Source of the DNA: a virus
IMG/VR virus record: IMGVR_UViG_3300045996_000618
Coordinates: 1 to 43,355 of that record
Direction: 5' to 3' (one strand)
DNA: 43,355 nucleotides
This document shows, piece after piece, positions 32,250-40,172 of this stretch; within the stretch, counting starts at the first letter, position 1, and each line of letters opens with the position of its first letter. Below the pieces are notes generated by a model. The model ran no database searches. It was not told the origin of the DNA and worked only from the letters and a program-made list of their open reading frames with translations. The translations under genes were made by a program, and so were the position numbers.

Positions 32250-32317
32250 GCGGCTCGGGGCGTTTGGAACGCTGGTGCCCTTTGCATCCCAAGATGGTTC
32301 GATCCCATTCGCGCCGC
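32250..32317 (+). ncRNA. tRNA-like element B
   Basis: 68 nt on the plus strand with the same plan as the element at 5611-5679: closing stem GCGGCTCG / CGCGCCGC (one T-C mismatch), D-like arm GCGT-TTGGA-ACGC with four pairs, the identical central stem GGTGC / GCATC but a 5-nt loop (CCTTT), linker CCAA, and T-arm GATGG-TTCGATC-CCATT. Against copy A the third T-stem pair is T-A instead of A-T, a compensatory change. The anticodon loop is too short for decoding. It lies 0.7 kb downstream of the integrase gene, so an attP role is an alternative. Confidence 0.6.
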
Positions 32318-32326
32318 TCTTCATTC

Positions 32327-32536
32327 CTACGGCAGCATGATCTCCTCTTCCTCGACAGGGTCGACCTCGACCAGCGCCCCGCCTGTGCCTTCGCAGACAG
32401 GGCAATCGCCAATCGGCCAAACGTCTGGATCGTTCCCGCCGTAACGGGACGTGTAGAGTTTCCCCTCGCTGCCACAGGCTTCGCAGGGCTTAAGGCGCAC
32501 GTCCGGCGCGGGGTCATCGGTCTGTCGGGGCATCAT
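32327..32536 (-). CDS. Small zinc-finger (DnaJ-type CxxCxxxG) protein
   Basis: 69 residues from the double ATG at 32536/32533, with AGGAG upstream on the minus strand. Two CxxC motifs, CEACGSEGKLY and CPVCEGTGGAL, match the DnaJ-like zinc ribbon, and the C-terminus is very acidic (VDPVEEEEIMLP). Last gene of the leftward operon. Binding partner unknown. Confidence 0.7.
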   Translation of the reverse strand: MMPRQTDDPAPDVRLKPCEACGSEGKLYTSRYGGNDPDVWPIGDCPVCEGTGGALVEVDPVEEEEIMLP

Positions 32537-32595
32537 CGTCTCCTATACGGTAAAACTGGATTTACAAAGGCTGGCCGAAGGCCAGCGAACTCCCA

Positions 32596-32955
32596 TCACC
32601 TCTTAGGAGAGACGGAGAGGAGACGTTTGATCTCTTTGTCTTGTAGGCGTATCGTCTCGTCGCGGCATTCGATGCCGTCAGGGATGCTGCCGGGCTCGAC
32701 CTCGACGCGCGCCATCTTGCCGTCGATCATCTGCCAGACGTGGGTCATTTCCAGCCGTTCCTGAAGCCGACTGATCTCGCCCTTCGGCACGACCACCATT
32801 CCATTTTCCTCTAGGCAGGAGAGGGCCAACTGCGCAGCCTCCCGCCACGTATTTCGAGTATGTACGTGGGTATCGTCCCAAAGTATCTTCGCGCGGTTCT
32901 TGGTCCGCCCCTCGAACATCGCCCTCGCTATCTTCTCCACCATCTTTTCGTCCAT
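32596..32955 (-). CDS. Hypothetical helical protein
   Basis: 119 residues. Two ATGs are available; AGGAG touches the first (32961) but lies 6 bases before the second (32955), which I chose. The sequence starts MDEKMVEKIARAMFEGRTKN, with a coiled-coil end (IECRDETIRLQDKEIKRLL). Similar proteins are found in many phage accessory regions without a function. Confidence 0.65.
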   Translation of the reverse strand: MDEKMVEKIARAMFEGRTKNRAKILWDDTHVHTRNTWREAAQLALSCLEENGMVVVPKGEISRLQERLEMTHVWQMIDGKMARVEVEPGSIPDGIECRDETIRLQDKEIKRLLSVSPKR

Positions 32956-33009
32956 GTTCATCTCCTGGGGTTCGCTTTGCCTCGCGGATCAGCGCCTAAG
33001 TCTGTTCTG

Positions 33010-33993
33010 CTAGAGCCTCGCTGCGATTTCGGCTGCCGTCTCTCGGTAATATGCGTTCTGCAGGATGCGCAGATCCTTGTGGCCGCTGATGCGCGCGAGG
33101 GTGAGCACGTCGACCTTACGGGCCAACCGTGTCAGGGCCTCGGCGCGAGAGTCGTGGAAGTGCAGGTCTTCTATCATAAGACGGTCGCGGGCCTTGCGGA
33201 ACATGGTGTCCAGTACGGCCGACGAGATAGAGAAGCATCGCGCTCGAGCGGCAATCGGCGTCAGCAGCCGGATGGCGTTCCGGGTGAGCGGCACGTCTCG
33301 CGGTCGACCAGTGATGTGCTGCGTCTTGTGCGCCACCGAGGCGACGCGGCGCTGGAGGTTCAGGGTCTTCCTGCCAAGGCTCAGTATCTCGCCGGCACGC
33401 ATGGCCGACCGCAGGGCCACCATGAAGGCTAGCGCGACCTCCTGATTGCGTGTCTCCGGGGCTAGGCCAGCCCTGTAGCCGAGGTTCCGGCATAGAGCCC
33501 TGACCTCCTTGGGCGATACCCTGCGCGTCCTGGGGGTGGGCTGGCGCGGTATCCGCATGCCCTTGAGCGGGTTGTGGCTCATCCACTTCCATTCCTCGCG
33601 GGCGAGGCGCAAGGCATGCCGGAACCAACTGAGTTGCCGCAGGATCGTAGCGTCAGACACCTTGCGGAGGCGGGCATCGCGCCACTCGGCCATATCCGGC
33701 GTGTCGATGTCTGCCAGCTTCTTGGCAACCAGCTTGGGGAAGTCCCGCAGCATGGCCGTCGCCTGCCGATCCTCGTGCTGCCCACCCTTCTTCTTGGGTA
33801 TCACGTCGCGCTGGTAGCGCTCGATCAGGTCGCGCAGCGTGTGCCTGGTGGCCGGCGATTCCTCCAGCTCGGTTTCCTTCGCTGTCGCCCAGCCTTGGGC
33901 CTCGCGCATGGTGCGGAAGGTCTGCGACGCCCGTTGCCCTCCCACGTAGACTTGCGCTCGGTAGCCGCCCTTGTATTTGCCGATCGACGCCAT
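33010..33993 (-). CDS. int: Tyrosine integrase
   Basis: 327 residues from ATG 33993. N-terminal arm-binding-like beta part (GGYRAQVYVGGQRASQTF), a core-binding helical domain (about 50-135), then the catalytic domain with Arg 199 (SAMRAGEIL), a candidate Lys 223, His 280 and Arg 283 (HDSR), His 305 (SGHKD) and the Tyr nucleophile in NAYYRE (about 315). It performs site-specific integration and excision. It is preceded by an excisionase-like gene in the same direction. The frame is open further upstream, but that part reads as noncoding. Confidence 0.95.
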   Translation of the reverse strand: MASIGKYKGGYRAQVYVGGQRASQTFRTMREAQGWATAKETELEESPATRHTLRDLIERYQRDVIPKKKGGQHEDRQATAMLRDFPKLVAKKLADIDTPDMAEWRDARLRKVSDATILRQLSWFRHALRLAREEWKWMSHNPLKGMRIPRQPTPRTRRVSPKEVRALCRNLGYRAGLAPETRNQEVALAFMVALRSAMRAGEILSLGRKTLNLQRRVASVAHKTQHITGRPRDVPLTRNAIRLLTPIAARARCFSISSAVLDTMFRKARDRLMIEDLHFHDSRAEALTRLARKVDVLTLARISGHKDLRILQNAYYRETAAEIAARL

Positions 33994-34220
33994 GCCATCC
34001 CCCGTGCGTAGTGCCGTGGGGAGATAGTGGGGAATCGGGGTGTGGAAAGTCGAGTCCTGCGGGTAAAATGGTGGAAACGCAAGGTGCGCCGGAAGGCCGT
34101 TGGTGCTATATTTACCCACCCTTCGCCGTCTTGTGCGGTAAAGACGGGAAACGCCCGTGGTGCCCGCTGCTGGACTCGCAAAGGCAAATGAAATGGGCAC
34201 TTGTTGGCTCCCGTGCGTAA
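33994..34220. other. Gap between excisionase-like gene and integrase; attP candidate region
   Basis: 227 bases without a gene. It holds a small hairpin (ACGGG / CCCGT around 34144-34157) and a longer-range inverted pair GTGCCC / GGGCAC (about 34160 and 34196). The AT-richer stretch around 34120 could be a promoter or IHF-type site. Phage attachment sites often lie here, but no repeat proves it. Confidence 0.3.
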
Positions 34221-34442
34221 TTATTGGGGAGCCCGGACCGCGTCGACATCCTCGATCGGCAGGTAGCCACACCGATTGAGCTTCAGGTGGCCAGCGCGGA
34301 TGTAGTTGTAGATCGTCTTGCGGCTGACGCCCAGCATTTCCGCCGCCTGCTGCTGCGTGACCTGCGTCGGGCGTGGGTGCTTGTCAGCGTAGAGCTGCAC
34401 AGCCTGGAGGGCGATCTGTAGCCTTTCGTCGGCGTCGCTCAT
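34221..34442 (-). CDS. Excisionase-like HTH protein
   Basis: 73 residues, ATG 34442 overlapping the upstream stop. The C-terminal half is an HTH_17/MerR-like winged helix: VTQQQAAEMLGVSRKTIYNY then IRAGHLKLNRCGYLPIEDVD. The N-terminal part is a short helix. Phage excisionases use this fold and sit just upstream of int, as here. It could also be a transcription regulator. Confidence 0.75.
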   Translation of the reverse strand: MSDADERLQIALQAVQLYADKHPRPTQVTQQQAAEMLGVSRKTIYNYIRAGHLKLNRCGYLPIEDVDAVRAPQ

Positions 34443-34630
34443 CGGCCACCTTCCCAAGTCGGCTTGCGGCGGGGACACAACGCCCCCTGACAGGTCTTCT
34501 CGCTGCCCGGCGGACAGATGCAACCGAGCGGAGTGTTGCTGTAGAAATAACAAAACTCGCCATGAGGCCCGCGATGGCCGCACCCAACGGTGGTTTGGCA
34601 TTCAGGAAGATTGCAAGCACCGGGGCTCAT
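34439..34630 (-). CDS. Cys-rich small protein
   Basis: 63 residues with nine Cys (ACNLPECQTTVGCGHRG, then CYFYSNTPLGCICPPGSEK and CQGALCP). ATG 34630 overlaps the previous stop. Likely binds zinc. No recognised family. Confidence 0.55.
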   Translation of the reverse strand: MSPGACNLPECQTTVGCGHRGPHGEFCYFYSNTPLGCICPPGSEKTCQGALCPRRKPTWEGGR

Positions 34631-34836
34631 CGGCCACCCCCACCTTCCTGCTTGAGAGAGCGGATGACGAGGCGAAGAACGCGCGCAACTTCCTTGGCGT
34701 CGTCCGCGCATTCAGCCTGCAGTGGGTGTGGCATCGGCTGCTGGTCCCACGCAGGCGGCGGCGCGAAGCCCTTGGCCCTGCATTGGAACAGTGTCCGGGC
34801 GATGATTTCCTCGATGGTCATTATGGCGGTCGGCAT
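34627..34836 (-). CDS. Small hypothetical protein
   Basis: 69 residues, ATG 34836 overlapping the upstream stop. MTIEEIIARTLFQCRAKGFA and ECADDAKEVARVLRLVIRSL suggest a helical protein like other phage accessory proteins. No function. Confidence 0.55.
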   Translation of the reverse strand: MPTAIMTIEEIIARTLFQCRAKGFAPPPAWDQQPMPHPLQAECADDAKEVARVLRLVIRSLKQEGGGGR

Positions 34837-35129
34837 CACTTCTCCTGTATGGAGGAAGAGGGAGGGGATTGGCATTCAGGATAGATGCAGTGCGGATCGG
34901 TCGGGTGGCATTGCTTGCCATCGCATGGGGTGGCTACGCGCTCACTGGCGTTCGCTACCGCCCCATCTCGTGCTGCATGTGGAGCTTTCCGATTAAGCTC
35001 GCGGATGGCGGCCACGATCGCGCGGGCGTCTCCCCGGAAGATCGTCACTGACTGCTTCAGGCCATCGCTGAAGTGCCCAGTGAGTTTGAGCAGCAAAAGC
35101 TCCAATTTGTCTTTGTCGCGCCGGTTCAT
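34836..35129 (-). CDS. Small hypothetical protein with Cys-containing tail
   Basis: 97 residues. N-terminal helices (MNRRDKDKLELLLLKLTGHF and DARAIVAAIRELNRKA), then a C-terminal CDGKQCHPTDPHCIYPECQS cluster that could bind zinc. ATG 35129 overlaps the previous gene's end. Confidence 0.6.
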   Translation of the reverse strand: MNRRDKDKLELLLLKLTGHFSDGLKQSVTIFRGDARAIVAAIRELNRKAPHAARDGAVANASERVATPCDGKQCHPTDPHCIYPECQSPPSSSIQEK

Positions 35130-35524
35130 CGGCCGCCTTCCTTCTCCAGCACGTAGAGGCATTGCGTGGTGATAAAGCCGAGTGCGCTGTCGAGTTCGGC
35201 GCCAACTCCGATCTTGGCCCGCACGTCATCGACGCGCTGGCCGATCTCGCGCAGGGCTGCGTGTGCGATCTCCAATTCAGTCGGGGGCGTGTCCAATGCG
35301 GGTAAGGCGGCGGCACCTGCGCCGCACCCCTCCCTTCCTCTGGATAGAGAGAGGGCGCGAATAGCTTTGGCGATGAACTCGGCGGCGTGGTGGCCGTATG
35401 TCGTCTTGCCCTCGTCAAAAAGGGCCAACTGCCGCTCAGCTTCGTCCCACGCAATTTGCTCGGCGGCATCTCTCATCCGTTCCACGTCGGAGGAGGTGGG
35501 GCCTTGGTCCTTGGCGGCGGTCAT
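35126..35524 (-). CDS. Hypothetical helical protein
   Basis: 132 residues from ATG 35524, overlapping the upstream stop. Acidic helical N-terminus (ERMRDAAEQIAWDEAERQLA) and a C-terminal helical part. No domain recognised; typical leftward-operon accessory gene. Confidence 0.6.
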   Translation of the reverse strand: MTAAKDQGPTSSDVERMRDAAEQIAWDEAERQLALFDEGKTTYGHHAAEFIAKAIRALSLSRGREGCGAGAAALPALDTPPTELEIAHAALREIGQRVDDVRAKIGVGAELDSALGFITTQCLYVLEKEGGR

Positions 35525-36264
35525 GTCGGGAACTCGCGGATAAGCAGGCCGTCCGGGATTGGCGCCTTGTTGGTCATCTGCTTCAGGAAGAACGAGCGGC
35601 CGAGCTCGCGTGTCTGGCGCATCAGGACCCATGCCCACTCCGATTCCATGTGCCGGGCTTTGTGACTGCCCTGGTCGGTCTCGCCGCCGACGATCACCCA
35701 GTCCGGCGCGTGCTTATCGAGGATGATGTGGCTCAGCAGCGGCTCGAAGCTGCCGAACGTGAACACCGGCTGCAGGCGCTGCTTCACCTCCCACAGCTTC
35801 ATCCGGTCGCGGTCGTATTCCTCCTGGTTCGGCAGCGACGCGCCGATGGCGGCGTTGCGCGGCAGGGGCCGGCAGCCGTTCGCTGGGTCGGTCATCTTCA
35901 CGACGTTGCCGATGCGCTTGGTAAGCAGCAGCCAGGTCAGGTGCGGCGTGGCCTCGATCAGCTTGAACAGGTCCCAGCGCCACAGCGGATCGACCTCGTT
36001 GTCGAAGACGTCAGCCAGCGACGCGCAGAACACGTAGGTCGACTCGGCCTTGGCGGCGGCCGCCTTGTTCCAGGCGATCGGCTTCCGCCAGTTGCCGGGC
36101 GTCGTGCGCTTACGGTCCTCGCCGGCACCCCACTGCACGCGGCCATACCGATGGTCCATCATGTGCTCGGCATAGCAGCCGTCGCAGGCTGGGCTCACCT
36201 TGGTGCAGCCGATCCACGGATTGAAGGTGTGGTCGGTCCATTCGATCTTGGTAGTCTCGCCCAT
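35521..36264 (-). CDS. DUF5131 (phage Gp37/Gp68) family protein
   Basis: 247 residues from ATG 36264. N-terminal signature KIEWTDHTFNPWIGCTKVSP followed by ACDGCYAE gives Cys 20, Cys 27 and Cys 30, a CX6CX2C cluster. LTWLLLTKR, VFTFGSFEPLL and WVIVGGETDQGSHKAR are further family blocks. The family is conserved in phages and bacteria; its biochemistry is not established to my knowledge, and the Cys cluster could hold an iron-sulphur centre or zinc. It lies with HNH, NinB and ERF genes. Confidence 0.88.
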   Translation of the reverse strand: MGETTKIEWTDHTFNPWIGCTKVSPACDGCYAEHMMDHRYGRVQWGAGEDRKRTTPGNWRKPIAWNKAAAAKAESTYVFCASLADVFDNEVDPLWRWDLFKLIEATPHLTWLLLTKRIGNVVKMTDPANGCRPLPRNAAIGASLPNQEEYDRDRMKLWEVKQRLQPVFTFGSFEPLLSHIILDKHAPDWVIVGGETDQGSHKARHMESEWAWVLMRQTRELGRSFFLKQMTNKAPIPDGLLIREFPT

Positions 36265-36638
36265 CAATATCTCCGTTCCGGTGGTCCGTTGAAGGGCTTA
36301 CGCCAGCCCGAGGCTTTGCTGCCGGGAATCGGCCGTGAGGTCCGCCGCTGAAAGCCGCCGTCCTTGGCCTCGACGCGCTTGACCTTCGCGATGTCGCCTT
36401 GGTCGATCGCCGTCTTAGGCTTATGGCAGCAGTCCCAGCCCAGCAGTTTCCCATCCTTCGCCGTAAGCTCGCGCGTCTTGTCGGCAAACATGGCGTCCGG
36501 GATGGTGTGGTCGATGTGATAGGGCTTCTTGCCCAGCACCAGGCCGCAGCCCTCGCACTTAACGATCCCGTCCGGTTGCGCTGCCCGGTGGACGATCTCG
36601 GCTTTGACGGAACGCGGGAACTCGCGGCGGTCTCTCAT
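36264..36638 (-). CDS. HNH endonuclease
   Basis: 124 residues from ATG 36638. C28-x2-C31 (KCEGCGLVL), HIDHTIPDAM (residues 41-50, catalytic HxxH) and LGWDCCHKPKTAIDQGDIAK (about 66-85, the second CxxH-like metal part) build a complete HNH ββα-metal module. The basic C-terminus resembles phage HNH proteins acting in recombination or packaging. It overlaps NinB upstream, so a role with the recombination set is plausible; a homing nuclease is the alternative. Confidence 0.85.
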   Translation of the reverse strand: MRDRREFPRSVKAEIVHRAAQPDGIVKCEGCGLVLGKKPYHIDHTIPDAMFADKTRELTAKDGKLLGWDCCHKPKTAIDQGDIAKVKRVEAKDGGFQRRTSRPIPGSKASGWRKPFNGPPERRY

Positions 36639-37054
36639 CGCAGATAGTCCGCAGGATCGCGAAGCGCGATGCCGCGCTGGGCGCACTCGGCCATAATGTA
36701 TTCGATCAGGCTAGCGCACTCGGCTTTGTCGAAGGTGGTTGTCGAGCGCCGTAGTTGAACCGGATGGCCGCTGAAGGCGACGATGTCGGACTCGTGGCCG
36801 TTCTCAATCATCCAGCCGGTAACAAAGGCGACCTTGGCCTCCTCCTGTGTCAGGCGGCGGCCGGTGTCCGTCGATAGGCCGCCCGCGACGGCGTCAGCTA
36901 TCAGCATGTGCAGGGTGCTGTTCTGCGAGATCGTGCGACGCGGCGGGTCGAGCGTGACCAGCCAGCCGCGCTCAAGCGATGCCACCAAGGAGCCGACGAA
37001 CTTTCGGTGCAGTTCGCTGCCCAGCACAATTTGCCGACGCTCGGTGACGCTCAT
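36635..37054 (-). CDS. ninB: NinB recombination protein
   Basis: 139 residues from ATG 37054, overlapping the ERF stop. GWLVTLDPPRRTISQNSTLH and RRLTQEEAKVAFVTGWM followed by LRRSTTTFDKAECASLIEYI are NinB (lambda Orf) family blocks. Lambda Orf binds single-stranded DNA and SSB and helps the Red pathway load annealing protein. Its place next to ERF matches that role. Confidence 0.9.
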   Translation of the reverse strand: MSVTERRQIVLGSELHRKFVGSLVASLERGWLVTLDPPRRTISQNSTLHMLIADAVAGGLSTDTGRRLTQEEAKVAFVTGWMIENGHESDIVAFSGHPVQLRRSTTTFDKAECASLIEYIMAECAQRGIALRDPADYLR

Positions 37055-37983
37055 TCCAGGTCTTCCCCGGTCACATTTTGGTAGCACTGCTGGACGCGGA
37101 CGTACTGACCGGGGGAGTTGTCCGCCAGCCACTGCAGAGCCGACTTACGCTTGCCCTTCTCTACGGTCTGTTTCTCGCGCCGCCACTCCTGGGCATCCCG
37201 CGCATTGACCATGTTGAGGTATTGGATGGCCTCGTCTGCCCACTGCTGGGCCTGCTTGGCGCGCTCGGCGTTGTAGGTCGAAAGCAGTTTCCCTTCGGCA
37301 TCGCGCGGCGCATTCTTGGGGGCGAGGGATTCGACATCGTCACCGCCGTCGAGGCCGCCCGCTCCGTTGCCGTCGTCGTCGCGCGAGATAGCAAGGTTCC
37401 AGATCATGCCGTGGAGGTAGCGCTTCCCGTAGGTGGCCGCTGCGCCCATGGCGTGCGTCTTGGTCATGACATCGCCGCCCTTCGCCCCCTTGCCGTCGGC
37501 GGGCATGTCGAGCTGGTACGGCTGTCGATGGCCGCCGCGGTGGGCGACAATGCAGACGAGCCGAATGCAGTCGGGCGGCGCACCTTCAGCGGTGCTGAAG
37601 CTCAGGGAGAAGCCGTGCTTCGTGTAGATCGGCCGAATGGCGCGGTCGAGCGCGGCCTGGTCGGCGTACTCGCTCCGGGTCTGCGGGTTTTCCATGTTCG
37701 CCCGGATCGGCTTCATTTCCTCCTGGGCGTCGGCCATCGCATTGTCGAACTCGATTTGCGCCGTGCGCTCCTGGGCGCGGTCCTGCATCTTGATTAGGCG
37801 TTCCAGCTTGTCGATGTCGACGCGAGGATCGCTCGCCATCCGAATGATGGCCTGTGACAGCGTCTCGGCTTCGGTCGCGACTGGCAGTTGCGCGGCCTCC
37901 ACGACGGCGGGCACTGCGGCCGGCGTCTCGGCCACAGGCGGCGCGAAGTCGATGGTCACTTCTTTGGCGGCGGTCTTGCTCAC
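37051..37983 (-). CDS. erf: ERF-family single-strand annealing protein
   Basis: 310 residues from GTG 37983, with AAGGAG 7 bases upstream. The core runs from about residue 40 to 210, with KMQDRAQERTAQIEFDNAMA, IRPIYTKHGFSLSFST, and the conserved THAMGAAATYGKRY (176-189). The C-terminal part is helical. ERF proteins anneal complementary strands and circularise phage DNA after entry, as in P22. Extra N-terminal 40 residues are Ala/Val/Pro-rich. Confidence 0.93.
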   Translation of the reverse strand: MSKTAAKEVTIDFAPPVAETPAAVPAVVEAAQLPVATEAETLSQAIIRMASDPRVDIDKLERLIKMQDRAQERTAQIEFDNAMADAQEEMKPIRANMENPQTRSEYADQAALDRAIRPIYTKHGFSLSFSTAEGAPPDCIRLVCIVAHRGGHRQPYQLDMPADGKGAKGGDVMTKTHAMGAAATYGKRYLHGMIWNLAISRDDDGNGAGGLDGGDDVESLAPKNAPRDAEGKLLSTYNAERAKQAQQWADEAIQYLNMVNARDAQEWRREKQTVEKGKRKSALQWLADNSPGQYVRVQQCYQNVTGEDLE

Positions 37984-38043
37984 TTCAATCTCCTTGCTGT
38001 CGAATGTTCGTCAGATGGTTGCGTCGCGACCCGATAGGCACTC

Positions 38044-38247
38044 CTAACTAGTCGCGACCAGGATCAAAGCCCCGGCCAAGAGAACACCGCCGACTATCAA
38101 TCCCAATGGCAGGATGGTTCCCAAGATCCATGGGCGGCTGGGCGCGATCTCCACAGGCTCGGCACCCCATCTCGGATCAGTCCCGCGTCGCATTGCTGCG
38201 TAGAGGGCTATCTTGGCCTGCGCTTCGGTGTTGGGCATTTCGGTCAT
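38044..38247 (-). CDS. Small membrane protein
   Basis: 67 residues from ATG 38247, overlapping the upstream stop. A soluble N-terminal part (EAQAKIALYAAMRRGTDPRW) is followed by one transmembrane helix (about 41-64, LPLGLIVGGVLLAGALILVA). No family is recognised. Confidence 0.65.
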   Translation of the reverse strand: MTEMPNTEAQAKIALYAAMRRGTDPRWGAEPVEIAPSRPWILGTILPLGLIVGGVLLAGALILVATS

Positions 38248-38501
38248 GGCTTGCCCGCCAGTCCGCAGAAGCCGCCGGGGCGCTTCTCGTGGCGCACGCC
38301 GGTATCGCTGCTGCTGGGCTCTGTGTAGATGCTTTCGGTGAAGGTCGCGTCGCGCCATGCCATGCAGCGCGATCCGATGCAGTGACAGCCGATGTCGATA
38401 TGCCCCTGAAGGGTGCGATTTACGGCCGGAGCGGCCTCGCGATCTTCGGTCTGCGACCGCGCGAACGGGCACCACTTGGTCTTGGCTTCTTCCTCGGTCA
38501 T
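38244..38501 (-). CDS. Conserved Cys-containing phage protein
   Basis: 85 residues from ATG 38501. KWCPFARSQ and CHCIGSRCMAWRDATF form a pattern known from phage accessory proteins (CP..R, C..S.CMAWR), probably a metal-binding fold. Function unknown. Confidence 0.7.
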   Translation of the reverse strand: MTEEEAKTKWCPFARSQTEDREAAPAVNRTLQGHIDIGCHCIGSRCMAWRDATFTESIYTEPSSSDTGVRHEKRPGGFCGLAGKP

Positions 38502-38860
38502 CGCCCGCGCTCCAGCGTTGTGATAAGCTGATCGAGTTCGCCCATGTCGATGTCGGCGTCTCGGTCGTCGGCGCCGCAGTTGTCGAGATCGGAGCGCATG
38601 CCGGCCATCAGGCGGGTGAGCGCATCGTGCAGCCCTGTTGCCGTTTCCGACAGGAAGGCGAGATCGGCCTTGGCTTCCATGCCGCGCTCGATCATGTCGA
38701 GGCCGGCGGCGAGGAAGCGGCGGGCGTCCTGGCGGCGATTGGCAACGTCGTCCCTGACGGCGAGGCGGTCACGCAGTGCGGCTCGGCGGCGAGCCAGCGA
38801 CGGATAGCTCGTGGCGGGTTCGGCGCTTACGGGCTCTGCAGCGGTGAGAGTGTCGGGCAT
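38498..38860 (-). CDS. Hypothetical helical protein
   Basis: 120 residues. Mostly helical, acidic at the C-terminus (DLDNCGADDRDADIDMGELD). Overlaps the next leftward gene by four bases. No recognised family. Confidence 0.6.
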   Translation of the reverse strand: MPDTLTAAEPVSAEPATSYPSLARRRAALRDRLAVRDDVANRRQDARRFLAAGLDMIERGMEAKADLAFLSETATGLHDALTRLMAGMRSDLDNCGADDRDADIDMGELDQLITTLERGR

Positions 38861-38870
38861 GATGGGCTCC

Positions 38871-39071
38871 CTACTGTCCGGCGAACTTCAAGAGTGCGGT
38901 GATTGCGGAGATCAGGTCGGCCGCCTCGTCCATCGTCTCGCGGGTCTGCGCGATGTTCAGGCGGGCGTCCTCGCCGGGAACGCTTTCCCACGAGGGGTTG
39001 CGCAGTCGCTCAACGAGCGTCATGGGCTGGCCGTCGGAGTTGATGGCGTCTTGCACTTCGCTGTCGGTCAT
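38871..39071 (-). CDS. Small hypothetical protein
   Basis: 66 residues starting MTDSEVQDAINSDGQPMTLV. It contains LVERLRNPSW and TRETMDEAADLISAI, close to a very common phage accessory motif (LVERLRxxxx...ADxIExL). Function unknown. Confidence 0.65.
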   Translation of the reverse strand: MTDSEVQDAINSDGQPMTLVERLRNPSWESVPGEDARLNIAQTRETMDEAADLISAITALLKFAGQ

Positions 39072-39079
39072 GGTGTGCC

Positions 39080-39259
39080 TCAGTCGTTACGAGCGTGGGG
39101 GTATTCGCACTGGCTCGGGTTGCCCTGCTTGCAAGGCTTCTCGCCCGAGGCGCAGTAGGCGCAGTTGTGATCGCGGAACATGGGATGCAGCGGGTTCTCG
39201 CGCGGCCCCATGGCCTTCTCGAACGCGCGCTGTGCGTCAGATTTGGACGTGTCGGGCAT
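39080..39259 (-). CDS. Small Cys-containing protein
   Basis: 59 residues from ATG 39259; a longer frame exists but the start near the previous stop is preferred. CAYCASGEKPCKQGNPSQCE gives four Cys in zinc-ribbon spacing. No family is recognised. Confidence 0.55.
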   Translation of the reverse strand: MPDTSKSDAQRAFEKAMGPRENPLHPMFRDHNCAYCASGEKPCKQGNPSQCEYPHARND

Positions 39260-39260
39260 G

Positions 39261-39542
39261 TCAGGACTCCTTGGTCTTAGCGAGAAATGCGCGAGTGGCT
39301 TCCATTTGCCCTTCCACGAGTCCGCCAACGTCGTCAGTGTCGAGTTCGTGCAGGAGGTCTGTCAGCCTCGCGCGCGCCTCTGCATGCAGAGCACGAAGGC
39401 GCTCGTTTTCGGTCGCCAGTTCCGAGCAGGTGCGGACGTGCCTTGCGATGTCGAACCGAAGCCGGAAAATCTCCAGCGCCCCGTCGCGCATGGCCGGGAT
39501 GCTGGGGACTTGCCCGTTGAGACGATCGGTAATGTCGGCCAT
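39261..39542 (-). CDS. Small coiled-coil protein
   Basis: 93 residues from ATG 39542, with GGAGGG upstream. Long helix (about 35-70, ENERLRALHAEARARLTDLL). No function assigned. Confidence 0.6.
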   Translation of the reverse strand: MADITDRLNGQVPSIPAMRDGALEIFRLRFDIARHVRTCSELATENERLRALHAEARARLTDLLHELDTDDVGGLVEGQMEATRAFLAKTKES

Positions 39543-39545
39543 GTC

Positions 39546-40172
39546 TCAGCCCTCCGTGGCGCGGGTGATGGCGGCGCGGATTTGGAACTTGATGAAGTCG
39601 AGGTCGCCTTCCTTGTCGTCCATGACGATGGAGACGAGTTCGGCGTTCAATGCGTGCAGTTCTTCGGTGCGTTGGAGCATCCACACGTACTGGCGCGCGG
39701 CCACGACCAGACGCCAGACCTTGGTCCACTCCAGCATTCCCATCTGGCAGTCGTCGTAGGCGGTGACGTGCTTGATTGCCTCTTCAAGCTCGGGATGCGT
39801 CAATGGCACAATGTCGGAGGCGACCGGAGGGACGACACGCGCCACCTCCGTTGGACCGATTACAGGCCCGGCGTCATGGTCGCCTCCTCCGATGCGGACG
39901 GTCGTCGCACCGTCCTGGGATTTTGCGCGGAGGTCCCCCCTTCTGAAGGAGTAAAGCTCCAAGGAAAGCTCACTCAGGACGACAGCGAGTGAGCCTATTT
40001 CGTCACGAGCGGCGTACAGATTGGCGAGCGCCGCGCGGTCGTGCCCGTTATCGATGCAGTCCTGCACGTAGGCACGGATGGCCTGAAGTCGCTCCAGCCA
40101 GCCTCGCTCGTTGCTAGCCTCGCGCGCCCAGTCCTCGGCGTACTTGTAGGTGTTCGCGATATCGTCGGTCAT
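39546..40172 (-). CDS. Hypothetical protein
   Basis: 208 residues from ATG 40172, overlapping the upstream stop. Helical N-terminal part (YAEDWAREASNERGWLERLQ) and a helical C-terminus (VWMLQRTEELHALNAELVSI), joined by a Gly/Pro linker. Largest of the accessory leftward genes. No recognised domain. Confidence 0.65.
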   Translation of the reverse strand: MTDDIANTYKYAEDWAREASNERGWLERLQAIRAYVQDCIDNGHDRAALANLYAARDEIGSLAVVLSELSLELYSFRRGDLRAKSQDGATTVRIGGGDHDAGPVIGPTEVARVVPPVASDIVPLTHPELEEAIKHVTAYDDCQMGMLEWTKVWRLVVAARQYVWMLQRTEELHALNAELVSIVMDDKEGDLDFIKFQIRAAITRATEG

